Origin: Pseudomonadota bacterium | GTDB lineage: Bacteria > Pseudomonadota > Gammaproteobacteria > Burkholderiales > Rhodocyclaceae | Assembly (NCBI GenBank): GCA_018241685.1 | Contig: JAFEDJ010000012.1 | Coordinates: forward strand, 51,904-115,903 | Direction of reading: 5' to 3' | DNA: 64,000 nucleotides | In this document: in pieces, positions 41,486-50,490 of the stretch | How positions within the stretch are numbered: position 1 is the stretch's first letter | Layout: each line of letters begins with the position of its first letter | Made by a program: the position numbers and the translations under genes | Notes under the pieces: generated by a model | What the model was told of the DNA's origin: nothing | Databases searched by the model: none | Seen by the model: the letters and a program-made list of their open reading frames with translations, nothing else

Positions 41486-42271
41486 ATGGAAGAACGTAGT
41501 TTTCCCGCCAGTTGTTTCATCTCCAGCCGCGTGCGGCACCGCGTCGCGACGGTCGCGGTTCGCGAGGACGTGCTCATCCTCGTGCGCAGCGGCATCAAGA
41601 CGCTCCACGGCGGTGGCTTGCCCATCACCCTCAAGGCTGGCACGGCGGTGGTGCTGGTGCGCGGGTCCCAGTGGGACGTGGTGAACGACCCCGCGCCGGA
41701 CGGCCGTTACGAGGCGCTCGTGCTGCAGTTCGGCGACACGGCGATCCGGGACTTCCAGCGTGCCCATGCGTACGACTTCGACGGGCGGCGGCCGGATGGC
41801 TGCTTCGTGACCACGCCCGATGGACCGCTGGCCGAAGCCATCGGGCGGGCCGCCCGTTCCATCGAAGCGCCGGAAGTGTCGGAGCGCCTGCGCCAGCATC
41901 GGGTTGCGGAGGTGTTGCTGATGCTGGCGGAGCAGGGCTGTGTGCTGCGGCCCCGCGAGACCTTGAGCTGGCCCGACCGGGTGCGGCGCCTCATCGCCAA
42001 CCGGCCGCACGCGGACTGGACTGCGGAGACGGCGGCCCAAGCCTGCCACACCAGCGCCAGCACGTTGCACCGGCGCCTGGCCGAGCATGATCTGACGATC
42101 GGCGGCGTGATCCGCGAGATCCGGCTGGAGACGGGAATGCTGTTGCTCCAGACCACGCAGCTGCCGGTCGGTGAGGTCGCCCAGCGCTGCGGCTACGACT
42201 CCCACAGCCGCTTCTCGGCGGCCTTCAAGTCCCGCTACGGATTCCTGCCGTCCTATCTCCGCTCGGCGTGA
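41486..42271 (+). CDS. AraC-family transcriptional regulator
   Basis: A 261-aa protein with an N-terminal cupin-like sensor segment and a C-terminal double helix-turn-helix (ETAAQACHTSASTLHRRLAE and VGEVAQRCGYDSHSRFSAAF, ending KSRYGFLPSYLR). It is probably co-transcribed with the VOC gene, 3 bases away. Its target is unknown. Confidence 0.85.
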   Translation: MEERSFPASCFISSRVRHRVATVAVREDVLILVRSGIKTLHGGGLPITLKAGTAVVLVRGSQWDVVNDPAPDGRYEALVLQFGDTAIRDFQRAHAYDFDGRRPDGCFVTTPDGPLAEAIGRAARSIEAPEVSERLRQHRVAEVLLMLAEQGCVLRPRETLSWPDRVRRLIANRPHADWTAETAAQACHTSASTLHRRLAEHDLTIGGVIREIRLETGMLLLQTTQLPVGEVAQRCGYDSHSRFSAAFKSRYGFLPSYLRSA

Positions 42272-42363
42272 CGGGCGGCGCACAAGCCTTGGAGGGATCG
42301 GGCTAACGGTTGAGGCCGCCGGACATCGAGAATTGCCTCGTCGATCAAACGAGGAGTCACGCA

Positions 42364-42918
42364 ATGTCCATGAAATCCATTCTTGCATCCGCAATGCTCG
42401 TAGTGCTGCCGGCCGTGGCGAGCGCGGATGAATTCCGCCTCACCAGCCCGGTGCTCGAAGCCGACGGCTGGCTGCCCGCCGAACAGGTCTTCAACGGCTT
42501 CGGCTGTGCCGGCCGCAACGTGTCGCCGGCGCTGGCCTGGAGCGGCCTGCCGCCGGGAACGAAGAGCATTGCGGTGACCGTCTATGACCCCGATGCACCG
42601 ACGGGCTCCGGCTGGTGGCACTGGGTGGTCATCAACATCCCCGCCGAGGCCACCGGCCTGGCCGAAGGGGCAGGGGACGTGACGGCACGGCGACTCCCTG
42701 ACCACGCCGCTACGCTGCGGACCGACTTCGGCACGCCGGGATACGGCGGCGCCTGCCCACCACCGGGCGACCAGCCACACCGCTATGTCTTCACCGCTTA
42801 CGCACTCAAGACCTCGCGCATTGATCTGCCGGACAACGCGACGGCCGCGCTGGCGGGCTTCATGATCCACGCCAATATGATCGCCAAGGCGACGCTCACG
42901 GTCCGCTACGGGCGTTGA
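42364..42918 (+). CDS. YbhB/YbcL (PEBP/Raf-kinase-inhibitor-like) periplasmic protein
   Basis: A 184-aa exported protein with a signal peptide (ILASAMLVVLPAVASA). NVSPALAWSGLPPGTKSIAV, DPDAPTGSGWWHWVV, and YGGACPPPGDQPHRYVFTAY are the ligand-site blocks of the bacterial PEBP family. GAGGAG precedes the ATG. The ligand is unknown. It is followed by a GC-rich inverted repeat around 42924-42960, possibly a terminator. Confidence 0.88.
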   Translation: MSMKSILASAMLVVLPAVASADEFRLTSPVLEADGWLPAEQVFNGFGCAGRNVSPALAWSGLPPGTKSIAVTVYDPDAPTGSGWWHWVVINIPAEATGLAEGAGDVTARRLPDHAATLRTDFGTPGYGGACPPPGDQPHRYVFTAYALKTSRIDLPDNATAALAGFMIHANMIAKATLTVRYGR

Positions 42919-43015
42919 GTTGAGGGCACCTTCCGGGCCGGTCCAGGGCGGGAAGGCGCCTCGTCCGCCAGCGCTCTTCCGGATCGGCCCGCGCCTCGGT
43001 TAGAATCCGGCCAGT

Positions 43016-43064
43016 GGAGATGGCATTCCTCCCTTAACCGCCCTCGGGGCTGATGATGCCTGCA
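43016..43064 (+). ncRNA. Fluoride riboswitch (crcB motif) aptamer
   Basis: The stretch GGAGATGGCATTCCTCCCTT, followed by AACCGCCC, a short loop and GGGCTGATGATGCC, matches the conserved crcB-motif core that binds fluoride. It lies in the leader of a CLC-F-type fluoride antiporter, the expected regulon. Its last bases overlap the first arm of the terminator below, so aptamer and terminator are mutually exclusive. Confidence 0.93.
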
Positions 43065-43102
43065 TCGATTCCTGGTCAAGCCGGGCGGTGCGGGCATTTT
43101 TT
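43057..43102 (+). terminator. Riboswitch expression-platform terminator
   Basis: TGCCTGCA (43057-43064) pairs with TGCGGGCA (43089-43096) with one G-U pair. Six Ts follow (43097-43102). The 5' arm is part of the aptamer, so fluoride binding should hold it back and permit read-through into the exporter gene. Confidence 0.8.
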
Positions 43103-43112
43103 ACGCCCGTTC

Positions 43113-43147
43113 GCTTGTCCAGCTCCCCAACCACTGTCTGGACAAGC
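43113..43147 (+). repeat. Perfect 10-bp inverted repeat abutting the clcF start codon
   Basis: GCTTGTCCAG (43113-43122) and CTGGACAAGC (43138-43147) enclose 15 bases. The second arm ends directly at the ATG. As RNA this forms a hairpin over the ribosome-binding region, where no good Shine-Dalgarno is seen. Confidence 0.7.
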
Positions 43148-44473
43148 ATGAAACGACTCAAGCAACTCGAACAGATCGATCTGCTTCCCTATCTCGGGAA
43201 GTGGATCCTGCTGGCCAGCGCCGTTGCCGCCCTGGCGGGCACGGCTTCGGCCTTCTTCCTGTACGCGCTGGAATGGGCCACCGCCACGCGCCTCCGCTAC
43301 CCGTGGCTGATCGGCTTCCTGCCCCTGGCCGGGTTCGCGGTGGGCTGGCTCTACCTGCGCTTCGGGCAGCATGTGGAGGCGGGCAACAACCTGCTGATCG
43401 ACGAGATCCACGATCCGAAGAAGGTCATCCCGTTCCGCATGGCACCGCTGGTGCTGGGAGGGACCGTGGTGTCCCACCTGTTCGGCGCCTCGGTGGGGCG
43501 GGAAGGGACGGCGGTGCAGATGGGCGGCGCGCTCGCCGATCAGCTCACTCAGCTGTTCCGGCTGCGGCACGCGGACCGGCGCATCATCCTGATGGCCGGC
43601 ATCAGCGCCGGCTTCTCGTCGGTGTTCGGCACGCCGCTTGCGGGCGCCATTTTCGGGCTGGAGGTGCTGGCCATCGGTCGCCTGCATTACGACGCGATCC
43701 TGGCCTGCACGGTGTCGGCCATCGTCGCCGAGCAGGTGGGGCTGCTGTGGGGGATCCAGCACACCCACTACGCCATTCCCCATATCCCGGCCTTCTCGGC
43801 CTGGGGCTTGGTGGCGATGATCCTGGCCGGCGCGGTTTTCGGCCTGGCCGGCAAGCTGTTTGCCGACTCGACCCACGCGCTGGGCGGATGGATGAAGGCG
43901 CGCATCGCCTACGCGCCGCTGCGGCCGCTGATCGGCGGTGCGCTCATCGCCGCCGTCGCCTGGTGGTCGAGTGCGGATCGCTACCTCGGCCTGGGTATTC
44001 CGGTGATCGTCGAGGCCTTCCAGCATCCCCTGTCGCCGCTCGATTTCATCGCCAAGTTGGGCTTCACGGTCGCGTCGCTGGGCAGCGGCTTCAAGGGCGG
44101 TGAGGTGACGCCGCTGTTCTACATCGGCGCGACGCTTGGCAACGCGCTGGCGCCCTTGCTCGACATGCCCTTCGCGCTGCTGGCCGGGATTGGTTTCGTC
44201 GCGGTTTTTGCAGGTGCTGCCAATACGCCAATCGCCTCGACGCTGATGGCGATGGAAATCTTCGGTTCGGAGATCGGCGTGTTCGCGGCGATTGCCTGCG
44301 TGGTGAGCTATCTCTTCTCGGGGCACACGGGCATTTATCGCTCCCAGCGCGTGGGGCAGGGCAAGCACCGGCCGCCACCGACCGGGATGAAGCTCGGTGA
44401 ACTGCCTGCCTACCGCAAGGCGCGGCGCACTCAAGCCGATGACGTGACGGCAGATGTTGAGCAGGACCGGTAG
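43148..44473 (+). CDS. CLC-F type fluoride/proton antiporter
   Basis: A 441-aa CLC channel/transporter. The anion-site motif reads GREGTAVQM, in place of GREGP as in chloride-type CLCs, and GSGFKGGEVTP follows later. Together with the fluoride riboswitch upstream this identifies the fluoride-exporting CLC-F (EriC-F) clade. The start at 43148 (MKRLKQLEQ) leaves the riboswitch and terminator untranslated. It protects the cytoplasm from fluoride. Confidence 0.92.
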   Translation: MKRLKQLEQIDLLPYLGKWILLASAVAALAGTASAFFLYALEWATATRLRYPWLIGFLPLAGFAVGWLYLRFGQHVEAGNNLLIDEIHDPKKVIPFRMAPLVLGGTVVSHLFGASVGREGTAVQMGGALADQLTQLFRLRHADRRIILMAGISAGFSSVFGTPLAGAIFGLEVLAIGRLHYDAILACTVSAIVAEQVGLLWGIQHTHYAIPHIPAFSAWGLVAMILAGAVFGLAGKLFADSTHALGGWMKARIAYAPLRPLIGGALIAAVAWWSSADRYLGLGIPVIVEAFQHPLSPLDFIAKLGFTVASLGSGFKGGEVTPLFYIGATLGNALAPLLDMPFALLAGIGFVAVFAGAANTPIASTLMAMEIFGSEIGVFAAIACVVSYLFSGHTGIYRSQRVGQGKHRPPPTGMKLGELPAYRKARRTQADDVTADVEQDR

Positions 44474-44566
44474 CGCTGACTCTGTTCGCCACCACCTGAT
44501 CGCCCTGTGGTTTCCTGGTGCAGATGGAGGTCGGTGCCCTGTGTCAGGGCGTCGCCTCCCGCTGCC

Positions 44567-45769
44567 TCAGACCCGCTCCAGCACCACTGCAATGCCTTGC
44601 CCGACGCCGATGCACAGGCTGACCACCGCATAGCGCCCACCGCGCCGGTGCAACTCCCGCGCGGCGCTGTAGGCCAGGCGTGCGCCGGAGGCGCCGAGGG
44701 GGTGGCCGATGGCGATGGCGCCGCCGTTGGGATTGACCCGTGGATCAATGGCGGACAGGCCGAGCAGCTTGAGGCAGGCCAGCACCTGGGTGGCGAAGGC
44801 CTCGTTGATCTCGATGAGATCCACGTCGGCGAGGCGCAGGCCGGCGCGCTCCAGTGCCTTCGGGATCGCCAGGGCCGGGCCGATGCCCATGATGCGCGGC
44901 TCCACACCGCTGACCGCACCGGCCAGGATGCGCGCCAGCGGGCGGGTGCCGGACTTGTCGCCGATGGCCGCGTTGCCGATCAGCAGCGCCGCGGCGCCAT
45001 CGTTGATGCCCGACGCGTTGCCGGCCGTCACCACGCCACCGGCGAACAGCGGCTTGAGGCCGGACAGGCTGTCGTAGGTGCTTTCGGGACGCGGATGCTC
45101 GTCCTCGAAGACCATTGCTGGCGGCGACTTGCGGCCGGTCGGCACCGCGATGGGCAGGATCTCGCCTTCGTAGAAGCCGTCCGCCTTGGCGGCGACGTAG
45201 CGGGCCTGGGAAGCGGCGGCGAAGCGGTCGGATTCCTCGCGGCCGATGCCGAACTCCGTGGCCAGGTTGTCCGCCGTTTCGGGCATCGAGTCGTTGCCGT
45301 AGGCTTCGATCAGCTTCGGGTTGGGGAAGCGCGCGCCGATGGTGGTGTCGAAGACCTTGAAGTCGCGGCCGAAGGCGGACTCCGACTTGGCAACCACGAA
45401 GGGCGCGCGGGTCATGCTCTCCACGCCACCTGCCACGTAGAGCTGGCCTTCGCCGCAACTCACGGCGCGGGCCGTGTCGAGCACCGCGGCGAGGCCGCTG
45501 CCGCACAGGCGGTTGATCGCCTGGCCGGGCACGCTGGCGGGCAGTCCGGCGAGCAGGGCGGCGTGGCGCCCCACGTTGCGGCTGTCCTCGCCGGACTGGC
45601 AGGTGCAGCCGAGGACCACATCTTCGATGTCCTCCGGCTTGAAGCTGCTGCGGGCCAGCAGTTCGCGGATCACCGTGGCGGCGAGGTCGTCCGGGCGCAC
45701 GTTGGCGAGCTTGCCGGCGTGGCGGGTGATCGGGGAGCGTAGGCCGGCGTAGATATAGGCGTCGAGCAT
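44567..45769 (-). CDS. Acetyl-CoA acyltransferase (3-oxoadipyl-CoA-type thiolase)
   Basis: A 400-aa thiolase. The nucleophilic Cys lies in NRLCGSGLAA, NEAFA is present, GGAIAIGHPLGASGAR carries the catalytic His, and the second Cys lies in SLCIGVGQG. The start MLDAYIYAGLRSPITRHAG resembles the PcaF/PaaJ group, which cleaves 3-oxoadipyl-CoA to succinyl-CoA and acetyl-CoA. GAGGA precedes the ATG. It is the last gene of a three-gene beta-oxidation operon. The precise acyl chain cannot be fixed. Confidence 0.88.
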   Translation of the reverse strand: MLDAYIYAGLRSPITRHAGKLANVRPDDLAATVIRELLARSSFKPEDIEDVVLGCTCQSGEDSRNVGRHAALLAGLPASVPGQAINRLCGSGLAAVLDTARAVSCGEGQLYVAGGVESMTRAPFVVAKSESAFGRDFKVFDTTIGARFPNPKLIEAYGNDSMPETADNLATEFGIGREESDRFAAASQARYVAAKADGFYEGEILPIAVPTGRKSPPAMVFEDEHPRPESTYDSLSGLKPLFAGGVVTAGNASGINDGAAALLIGNAAIGDKSGTRPLARILAGAVSGVEPRIMGIGPALAIPKALERAGLRLADVDLIEINEAFATQVLACLKLLGLSAIDPRVNPNGGAIAIGHPLGASGARLAYSAARELHRRGGRYAVVSLCIGVGQGIAVVLERV

Positions 45770-45800
45770 GAGTGTCGTCCTCAATAAGAAATAGGCGGTT

Positions 45801-47315
45801 TCAGGCTTCGGGCGTCAGCAGGGACACGCCGAGGCGGGCGCGGCGGAGCAGCCACGGGCTGGGGCGATAGCGGGGCTCCTGGTAGAAGTCGTGCAGGCCG
45901 TTGAGGATGCGCAGTACGGTCTCGGCGCCGAGGCTGTCGCCGAGGGCCAGCGGGCCTTTCGGGTAGCCGAGGCCGAGGGTCACCGCGTCGTCGATGTCGG
46001 CCGGCGCGGCGATGCGTTGCTGGGCGATGTCGCAGCCGATGTTGACGATCATCGCCAGCACCCGCTGGGCGACGAAGCCGGCGCTGTCGTGAATTACCGT
46101 CAGTGGCAGGCTGGCACTACCGAGGGCGCCCCACACCGCGTCGCGGCTGGCCGGCTCGGTGATCGGCGTGGTCATCAGCGTGAGCTGGCGGTCGATCAGG
46201 ATCGGATCGAGGGCGACGCTGTGGCGGGGATCGAGCTGCTCGTCGAGTACCGCCGTGGTCGCATCGCCGCCCATCGGCAGCACGATGCAGGCCGAAGCGG
46301 AGGCGGGCCGTTCGCCGGCGTCGATGACGCCGCCGCCCGCACGTAGCAGCGCCACCACTTGTTCGCGCAGCAGCGGATTGCGCGCGCTGACCCAGATCGG
46401 CGTGGTGCCGACAGCCGGTGCGGCAGGGACGGGCACGACGACGGCTTTGCCGTCTTCGTAGGTGTAAAAGCCTCGACCGCTCTTGCGCCCGAGCAGGCCG
46501 GCGGCGAGGCGCTGGCGCGTGATCGGCGACGGGCGGTAGCGCGGCTCCTGGAAATACTGGTCGTAGATCGACTCCATCACCGGCTGGGAGACGTCCAGCC
46601 CGATCATGTCGAATAGTTCGAAAGGCCCCATGCGGAAGCCGGCGGCGCGCAGGATGCGGTCGATGGCGGCCGGTTCGGCGATGCCCTCGCCGAGGATGCG
46701 CAGGGCTTCGGTGCCGTAGGCACGGCCGGCGTGATTGACGACAAAGCCCGGCGTGTCGCGGGTGCGGATCGGGCGGTGACCGACGCGCTGGGCGAGGGCC
46801 GTGAGCGTGTCGCCGACCCAGGCCTCGCCGAGTTCCGAATCGATCACCTCGACCACCTTCATCAGCGGTACCGGGCTGAAGAAATGGAAGCCGCCGACCC
46901 GGCCGGGCAGCCGGCAGGCGCTGGCGATGGCTGTTACCGACAGGGACGAGGTGTTGCTGGCGAGCAGGCAGTCGTCGCCGACGACGTCTTCGAGCTCGCG
47001 GAACAGCGCGCGCTTGGCATCGAGCTTCTCGACGATGGCTTCGACGACGATCCGGCAGTCGGCCAGCCCGGCGAGGGCGTCGGCCACGTGCAGGCGGCCG
47101 AGGGCGGCGTCCAGCGCGGCCGCGTCGAGCTTGCCCTTGTCGGCCAGTTTGCCGAGCGTGGCGGCGATGGCCTCGCGGGCTTCAGCGGCAGCGCCGGCAC
47201 GATTGTCGAAGAGGCGCACGGCGATGCCGGCCTGGGCGGCGATCTGGGCGATGCCGCGGCCCATCAGGCCGGTGCCGACGATGCCCATCACGAGGTTTTC
47301 GGTGGTGGTGCTCAT
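45801..47315 (-). CDS. 3-hydroxyacyl-CoA dehydrogenase (PaaH-like)
   Basis: A 504-aa NAD-dependent enzyme. The Rossmann start GIVGTGLMGRGIAQIAAQAG is followed by the HFFSPVPLMKVVEVI and FVVNHAGRAYGTEALRI blocks. A second, C-terminal 3HCDH domain (GFVAQRVLAMIVNIGCDIAQ) gives the two-domain length of PaaH/HbdA-like enzymes. It probably oxidises a 3-hydroxyacyl-CoA such as 3-hydroxyadipyl-CoA. It starts 4 bases after the hydratase gene. Confidence 0.88.
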   Translation of the reverse strand: MSTTTENLVMGIVGTGLMGRGIAQIAAQAGIAVRLFDNRAGAAAEAREAIAATLGKLADKGKLDAAALDAALGRLHVADALAGLADCRIVVEAIVEKLDAKRALFRELEDVVGDDCLLASNTSSLSVTAIASACRLPGRVGGFHFFSPVPLMKVVEVIDSELGEAWVGDTLTALAQRVGHRPIRTRDTPGFVVNHAGRAYGTEALRILGEGIAEPAAIDRILRAAGFRMGPFELFDMIGLDVSQPVMESIYDQYFQEPRYRPSPITRQRLAAGLLGRKSGRGFYTYEDGKAVVVPVPAAPAVGTTPIWVSARNPLLREQVVALLRAGGGVIDAGERPASASACIVLPMGGDATTAVLDEQLDPRHSVALDPILIDRQLTLMTTPITEPASRDAVWGALGSASLPLTVIHDSAGFVAQRVLAMIVNIGCDIAQQRIAAPADIDDAVTLGLGYPKGPLALGDSLGAETVLRILNGLHDFYQEPRYRPSPWLLRRARLGVSLLTPEA

Positions 47316-47319
47316 GTGT

Positions 47320-48090
47320 TCATTCCCCCGTGAATTCCGGTTCGCGCTTGTCAAGGAAGGCGTGCATGCCTTCCTTCTGGTCGCGGCTGGCGAAGAGCAG
47401 CTGGAAGGCCTTGCGTTCGAGCATCAGGCCGGTGTTGAGGGCGGCGTCCGCGCCGGCCAGCAGCACTTCCTTGATCTGCGTAACGGCCAGCGGCGGGCGG
47501 CGGGCGATCAGCGCGGCCAGTTCCAGCGCCCGGGCCTGCACGTCGGCGTCGGCAACCACCTCGCTGACCAGGCCCATCGCGTCGGCTTCCCGCGCAGACA
47601 CCGGCAGGCCGGTGAGCACCATCTTCATGGCCTTGAACTTGCCCACCGCGCGGGTCAGGCGCTGGGTGCCGCCGGCGCCGGGCATCACGCCGACCTTCAC
47701 CTCCGGCTGGCAGAAGGACGCGCTTTCGCCAGCAACGATCAGGTCGGTGTGCATCGCCAGCTCGCAGCCGCCACCCCAGGCGAGGCCATTGACCGCGGCG
47801 ATCACCGGCTTCGGGCAGTCGGCAATCGCCTGCCACAGCAGGTGGTTGTTGCGCAGCAGGATCTCGATGGCGCCCCGATCGGCCAGGTCGCGCAGGTCGG
47901 CGCCGGCGGCAAAGACCGTGTCGCCGCCGGTGAGGACGATGGCGCGGATGTCCGGATCGGCGCCCAGGGCTGCGAAGTGTTCGGCCAGGCCGCTGCGCAC
48001 GGCCTGGTTGAGGGCATTGCGGGCTTCCGGGCGGTTCATGCGGATCACGGCCACATGGGGCGCCGGGCGTTCGACGACAACTTCGTTCAT
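47320..48090 (-). CDS. Enoyl-CoA hydratase (PaaF-like)
   Basis: A 256-aa crotonase-fold enzyme. The oxyanion-hole region AAGADLRDLA, the catalytic Glu region WGGGCELAMHTDLIVA, and VKVGVMPGAGGTQRLTRAVG are complete. It hydrates a trans-enoyl-CoA. It is the first gene of the beta-oxidation operon, with a promoter region shared with the divergent IclR gene. Confidence 0.88.
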   Translation of the reverse strand: MNEVVVERPAPHVAVIRMNRPEARNALNQAVRSGLAEHFAALGADPDIRAIVLTGGDTVFAAGADLRDLADRGAIEILLRNNHLLWQAIADCPKPVIAAVNGLAWGGGCELAMHTDLIVAGESASFCQPEVKVGVMPGAGGTQRLTRAVGKFKAMKMVLTGLPVSAREADAMGLVSEVVADADVQARALELAALIARRPPLAVTQIKEVLLAGADAALNTGLMLERKAFQLLFASRDQKEGMHAFLDKREPEFTGE

Positions 48091-48110
48091 GCCTATCCCC
48101 GATTTGTATT

Positions 48111-48250
48111 TGTTCCGCTGTGCGGAATAATGTATTTAAAAATGGAACACTGGCAAACCTTAGCGAGTTTCTGGGGGGCTGTAAACGGGATTTGTTCTGC
48201 TGTGCGGATCTGTGTTCCGAAAAATTGACGAAGATGTTCCGCTGTGCGAA
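48111..48250. promoter_or_regulatory. Three repeated operator palindromes between ech and iclR
   Basis: The palindrome TTCCGCTGTGCGGAA (48113-48127) recurs with small changes at 48195-48209 (TTCTGCTGTGCGGAT) and 48237-48250 (TTCCGCTGTGCGAA). A half site, TGTTCCG, lies at about 48213-48219. All share the invariant GCTGTGCG. The spacing between copies is about 82 and 42 bases, close to whole helical turns. This is the likely binding array of the IclR protein encoded next. Confidence 0.65.
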
Positions 48251-48284
48251 CCTCGGCTTCATTCTTGTGAGCCGGCAGAAGGCG

Positions 48285-49085
48285 ATGGACGACACCCAGA
48301 AGTTCGATGACGACGAAGAGAGCAAGGACCGCCAGTTCGTCAATGCGCTGGCACGGGGACTGGAGCTGCTGCGCTGTTTCCGGCCTGGCGAGCCTTATCT
48401 GACCAATGCGGAGCTGGCCCGGCGGGCGGGGATTCCGAAGGCCACCGTGTCGCGCCTGACGCACACGCTGACCAAGCTCGGCTACCTGGCCTATTCGGAA
48501 CGCCGCGGCACCTATCAGCTGGCCTCCGGTGTGCTGGCCCTGGGCTATGCGCTGCTGTCCAACCTGGACGTGCGCCAGATCGCCCGGCCGGCGATGGAGG
48601 AACTGGCCGAGTATTCCCAGGCCTCGGTGTCCATCGGTGCGCGGGACCGCCTCAACATGGTGTACATCGAGACCTGCCGCAGTACTGCCAACGTCACGCT
48701 GCGCCTCGACGTGGGCTCGCGCATTCCGCTGGCCACCACCGCGATGGGGCGCGCGCTGCTGTGCGGCTTGCCCCAGTCCGAGCGGGATTACCTGATGGAC
48801 CACATCCGCCAGAAGGACGAGGAGAACTGGCCGCGCATCAAGGCCGGCATCGAGGAGGCCTTCCGCTCTTACGAGGAGCGGGGCTTCTGCGTGTCGGCCG
48901 GCGAATGGCAGAAGGACGTGCACGCGGTGGGCGTGCCGCTGCTCGGCGTGGAAGGGGAGCGGGCGATGGCCTTCAACTGCGGTGGCCCGGCGTTCCTGCT
49001 GCCGCGGGAGCAGCTGGAGGCGGATATCGGCCCGCGTCTGGTGGCACTGGCCAACAAGGTGAAAGCCGACCTGGGGCGGGCCTGA
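48285..49085 (+). CDS. IclR-family transcriptional regulator
   Basis: A 266-aa protein with an N-terminal winged helix (LTNAELARRAGIPKATVSRL) and a C-terminal IclR effector domain (LDVGSRIPLATTAMGRALL, GFCVSAGEW, VHAVGVPLLG). The start at 48285 is chosen with AGAAGG upstream. A longer frame from 48120 would read through the operator repeats. It probably controls the divergent beta-oxidation operon and perhaps the MFS gene 70 bases downstream. Confidence 0.88.
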   Translation: MDDTQKFDDDEESKDRQFVNALARGLELLRCFRPGEPYLTNAELARRAGIPKATVSRLTHTLTKLGYLAYSERRGTYQLASGVLALGYALLSNLDVRQIARPAMEELAEYSQASVSIGARDRLNMVYIETCRSTANVTLRLDVGSRIPLATTAMGRALLCGLPQSERDYLMDHIRQKDEENWPRIKAGIEEAFRSYEERGFCVSAGEWQKDVHAVGVPLLGVEGERAMAFNCGGPAFLLPREQLEADIGPRLVALANKVKADLGRA

Positions 49086-49155
49086 GCATGGCGGCCGTGC
49101 TGCTCGCGCAGCCCGCCGGCGAAGGCCAGGATGCAGTTCCGCGTGGAGTGGAGCG

Positions 49156-50391
49156 ATGACGGCCGAAGCTGCGTGCGCCATGCCGGCGCCGTCGCGGGCC
49201 TTCCTCGTCGGGCGGGTCTTCCTGCCCTTCGCGCTGGGCTACTTCCTGTCCTACATGATGCGCACCGTCAACGCGGTGATCTCGCCGGACCTGACGCGGG
49301 AGTTGGGCCTCAGCGCGGCCGACCTGGGCCTGCTGACCAGTACCTACTTTCTGGCCTTCGGGCTGGCCCAGATCCCGGTCGGCATCGCCCTCGACCGCTA
49401 CGGGCCGCGCCGCGTCGAGGCGGGCCTGCTGCTGCTCACCGCGCTGGGAGCGGCGGTGTTCGCCACGGGGCAGGACCTGCCGACGCTGGCCAGCGGGCGC
49501 GGGCTGATCGGCCTTGGCGTGTCGGCCTGCCTGATGGGCGGGCTGAAGGCTTTTACCCAGTGGTTCCCGCGGGAGCGGCTGGCCTCGATGACCGGCTTCA
49601 TCATGTCCAGCGGCGCCCTCGGCGCGGTAACGGTGTCGGTGCCGCTGCATGCGGTGCTGCCCTACATCGGCTGGCGTGGTGCCTTCTGGGCGGTGGCGGT
49701 ACTGGCGACGGTTGGGGCGGCGGTGATCTTCTTCCGTGTCCCGGAGCAGCCGGCCCATGCGAGCGGCGGCCTGCAACTGGCCCTGAAAGGGGTGATCCGC
49801 GTGCTGAAGACGCCGGCCTTCTGGCGCTACGCCGGGCAGTCCGCCTTCTTCACCGGCGGCTTCATGGCGCTGCAGGGCCTGTGGGCGGTGCCCTACCTGA
49901 TGCACGCCAACGGCTACACCCGTGCCTATGCCGCCGACCACCTGTTCTGGCTCAACATCGGCATGCTGGCGGGGCAGCTCTCCATCGGCGCATTGATGGC
50001 CCGCCTGGCACGCCGGGGCGTGACGCCGCTGCGCCTGATGCAGGTCGGGCTGTTCCTGACGATGGTGGTGGAAGCGCTGATCATCGCCCGCATCGGGCCG
50101 ACGCTAGCTTTGTGGGCGCTGCTCGGCGTCACCGCGGCGACCAGCGCGCAGATGTACGGCGTGGTGGCCGGGCTGTTTCCGCTGCAGCTGTCCGGGCGGG
50201 CGACGGCGAGCATCAACCTGCTGGCCTTCGCCGGCGCCTTCGCGGTGCAGTGGGGGCTGGGCGGTCTGTTCGACAGTCTGCGCGCTGGTGGCTTCGAGGC
50301 GGCGCTGGCGATGCAGCTCGCCTTCGGGCTGCTGCTCGTCGCCCAGGTGTTGAGCTTCATTCCCTTGTTGGGTGCCCGTCAGGGGCATTGA
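49156..50391 (+). CDS. MFS transporter
   Basis: A 411-aa protein with 12 predicted membrane helices. It begins with the motif FALGYFLSYMMRTVNAVISP and has the between-helix signature ALDRYGPRRVEAG. GGAG precedes the ATG. The family includes anion and aromatic-acid carriers. It lies between the IclR gene and hpd, so import of an aromatic amino-acid derivative or acid is plausible but unproven. Confidence 0.82.
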   Translation: MTAEAACAMPAPSRAFLVGRVFLPFALGYFLSYMMRTVNAVISPDLTRELGLSAADLGLLTSTYFLAFGLAQIPVGIALDRYGPRRVEAGLLLLTALGAAVFATGQDLPTLASGRGLIGLGVSACLMGGLKAFTQWFPRERLASMTGFIMSSGALGAVTVSVPLHAVLPYIGWRGAFWAVAVLATVGAAVIFFRVPEQPAHASGGLQLALKGVIRVLKTPAFWRYAGQSAFFTGGFMALQGLWAVPYLMHANGYTRAYAADHLFWLNIGMLAGQLSIGALMARLARRGVTPLRLMQVGLFLTMVVEALIIARIGPTLALWALLGVTAATSAQMYGVVAGLFPLQLSGRATASINLLAFAGAFAVQWGLGGLFDSLRAGGFEAALAMQLAFGLLLVAQVLSFIPLLGARQGH

Positions 50392-50490
50392 GAAAATCGG
50401 GGAGCTTCTACCGAGGGCTGCTGTCTAGAGCGTGAAGGGCAGGCCGGCGTGACCATGTTCAGCCTGCCCAAAAGCGGGGAGGAGGCGCTC

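Noticed and set aside
44536..44550. Hairpin GCCCTG-TGT-CAGGGC between clcF and thiolase genes
   Set aside because: The stem is only 6 bp and no T-run follows, so I did not call a terminator.
48093..49181. Minus-strand frame of 362 codons
   Set aside because: It is antisense to the IclR gene and runs through its operator repeats. The translation has no recognisable domain.
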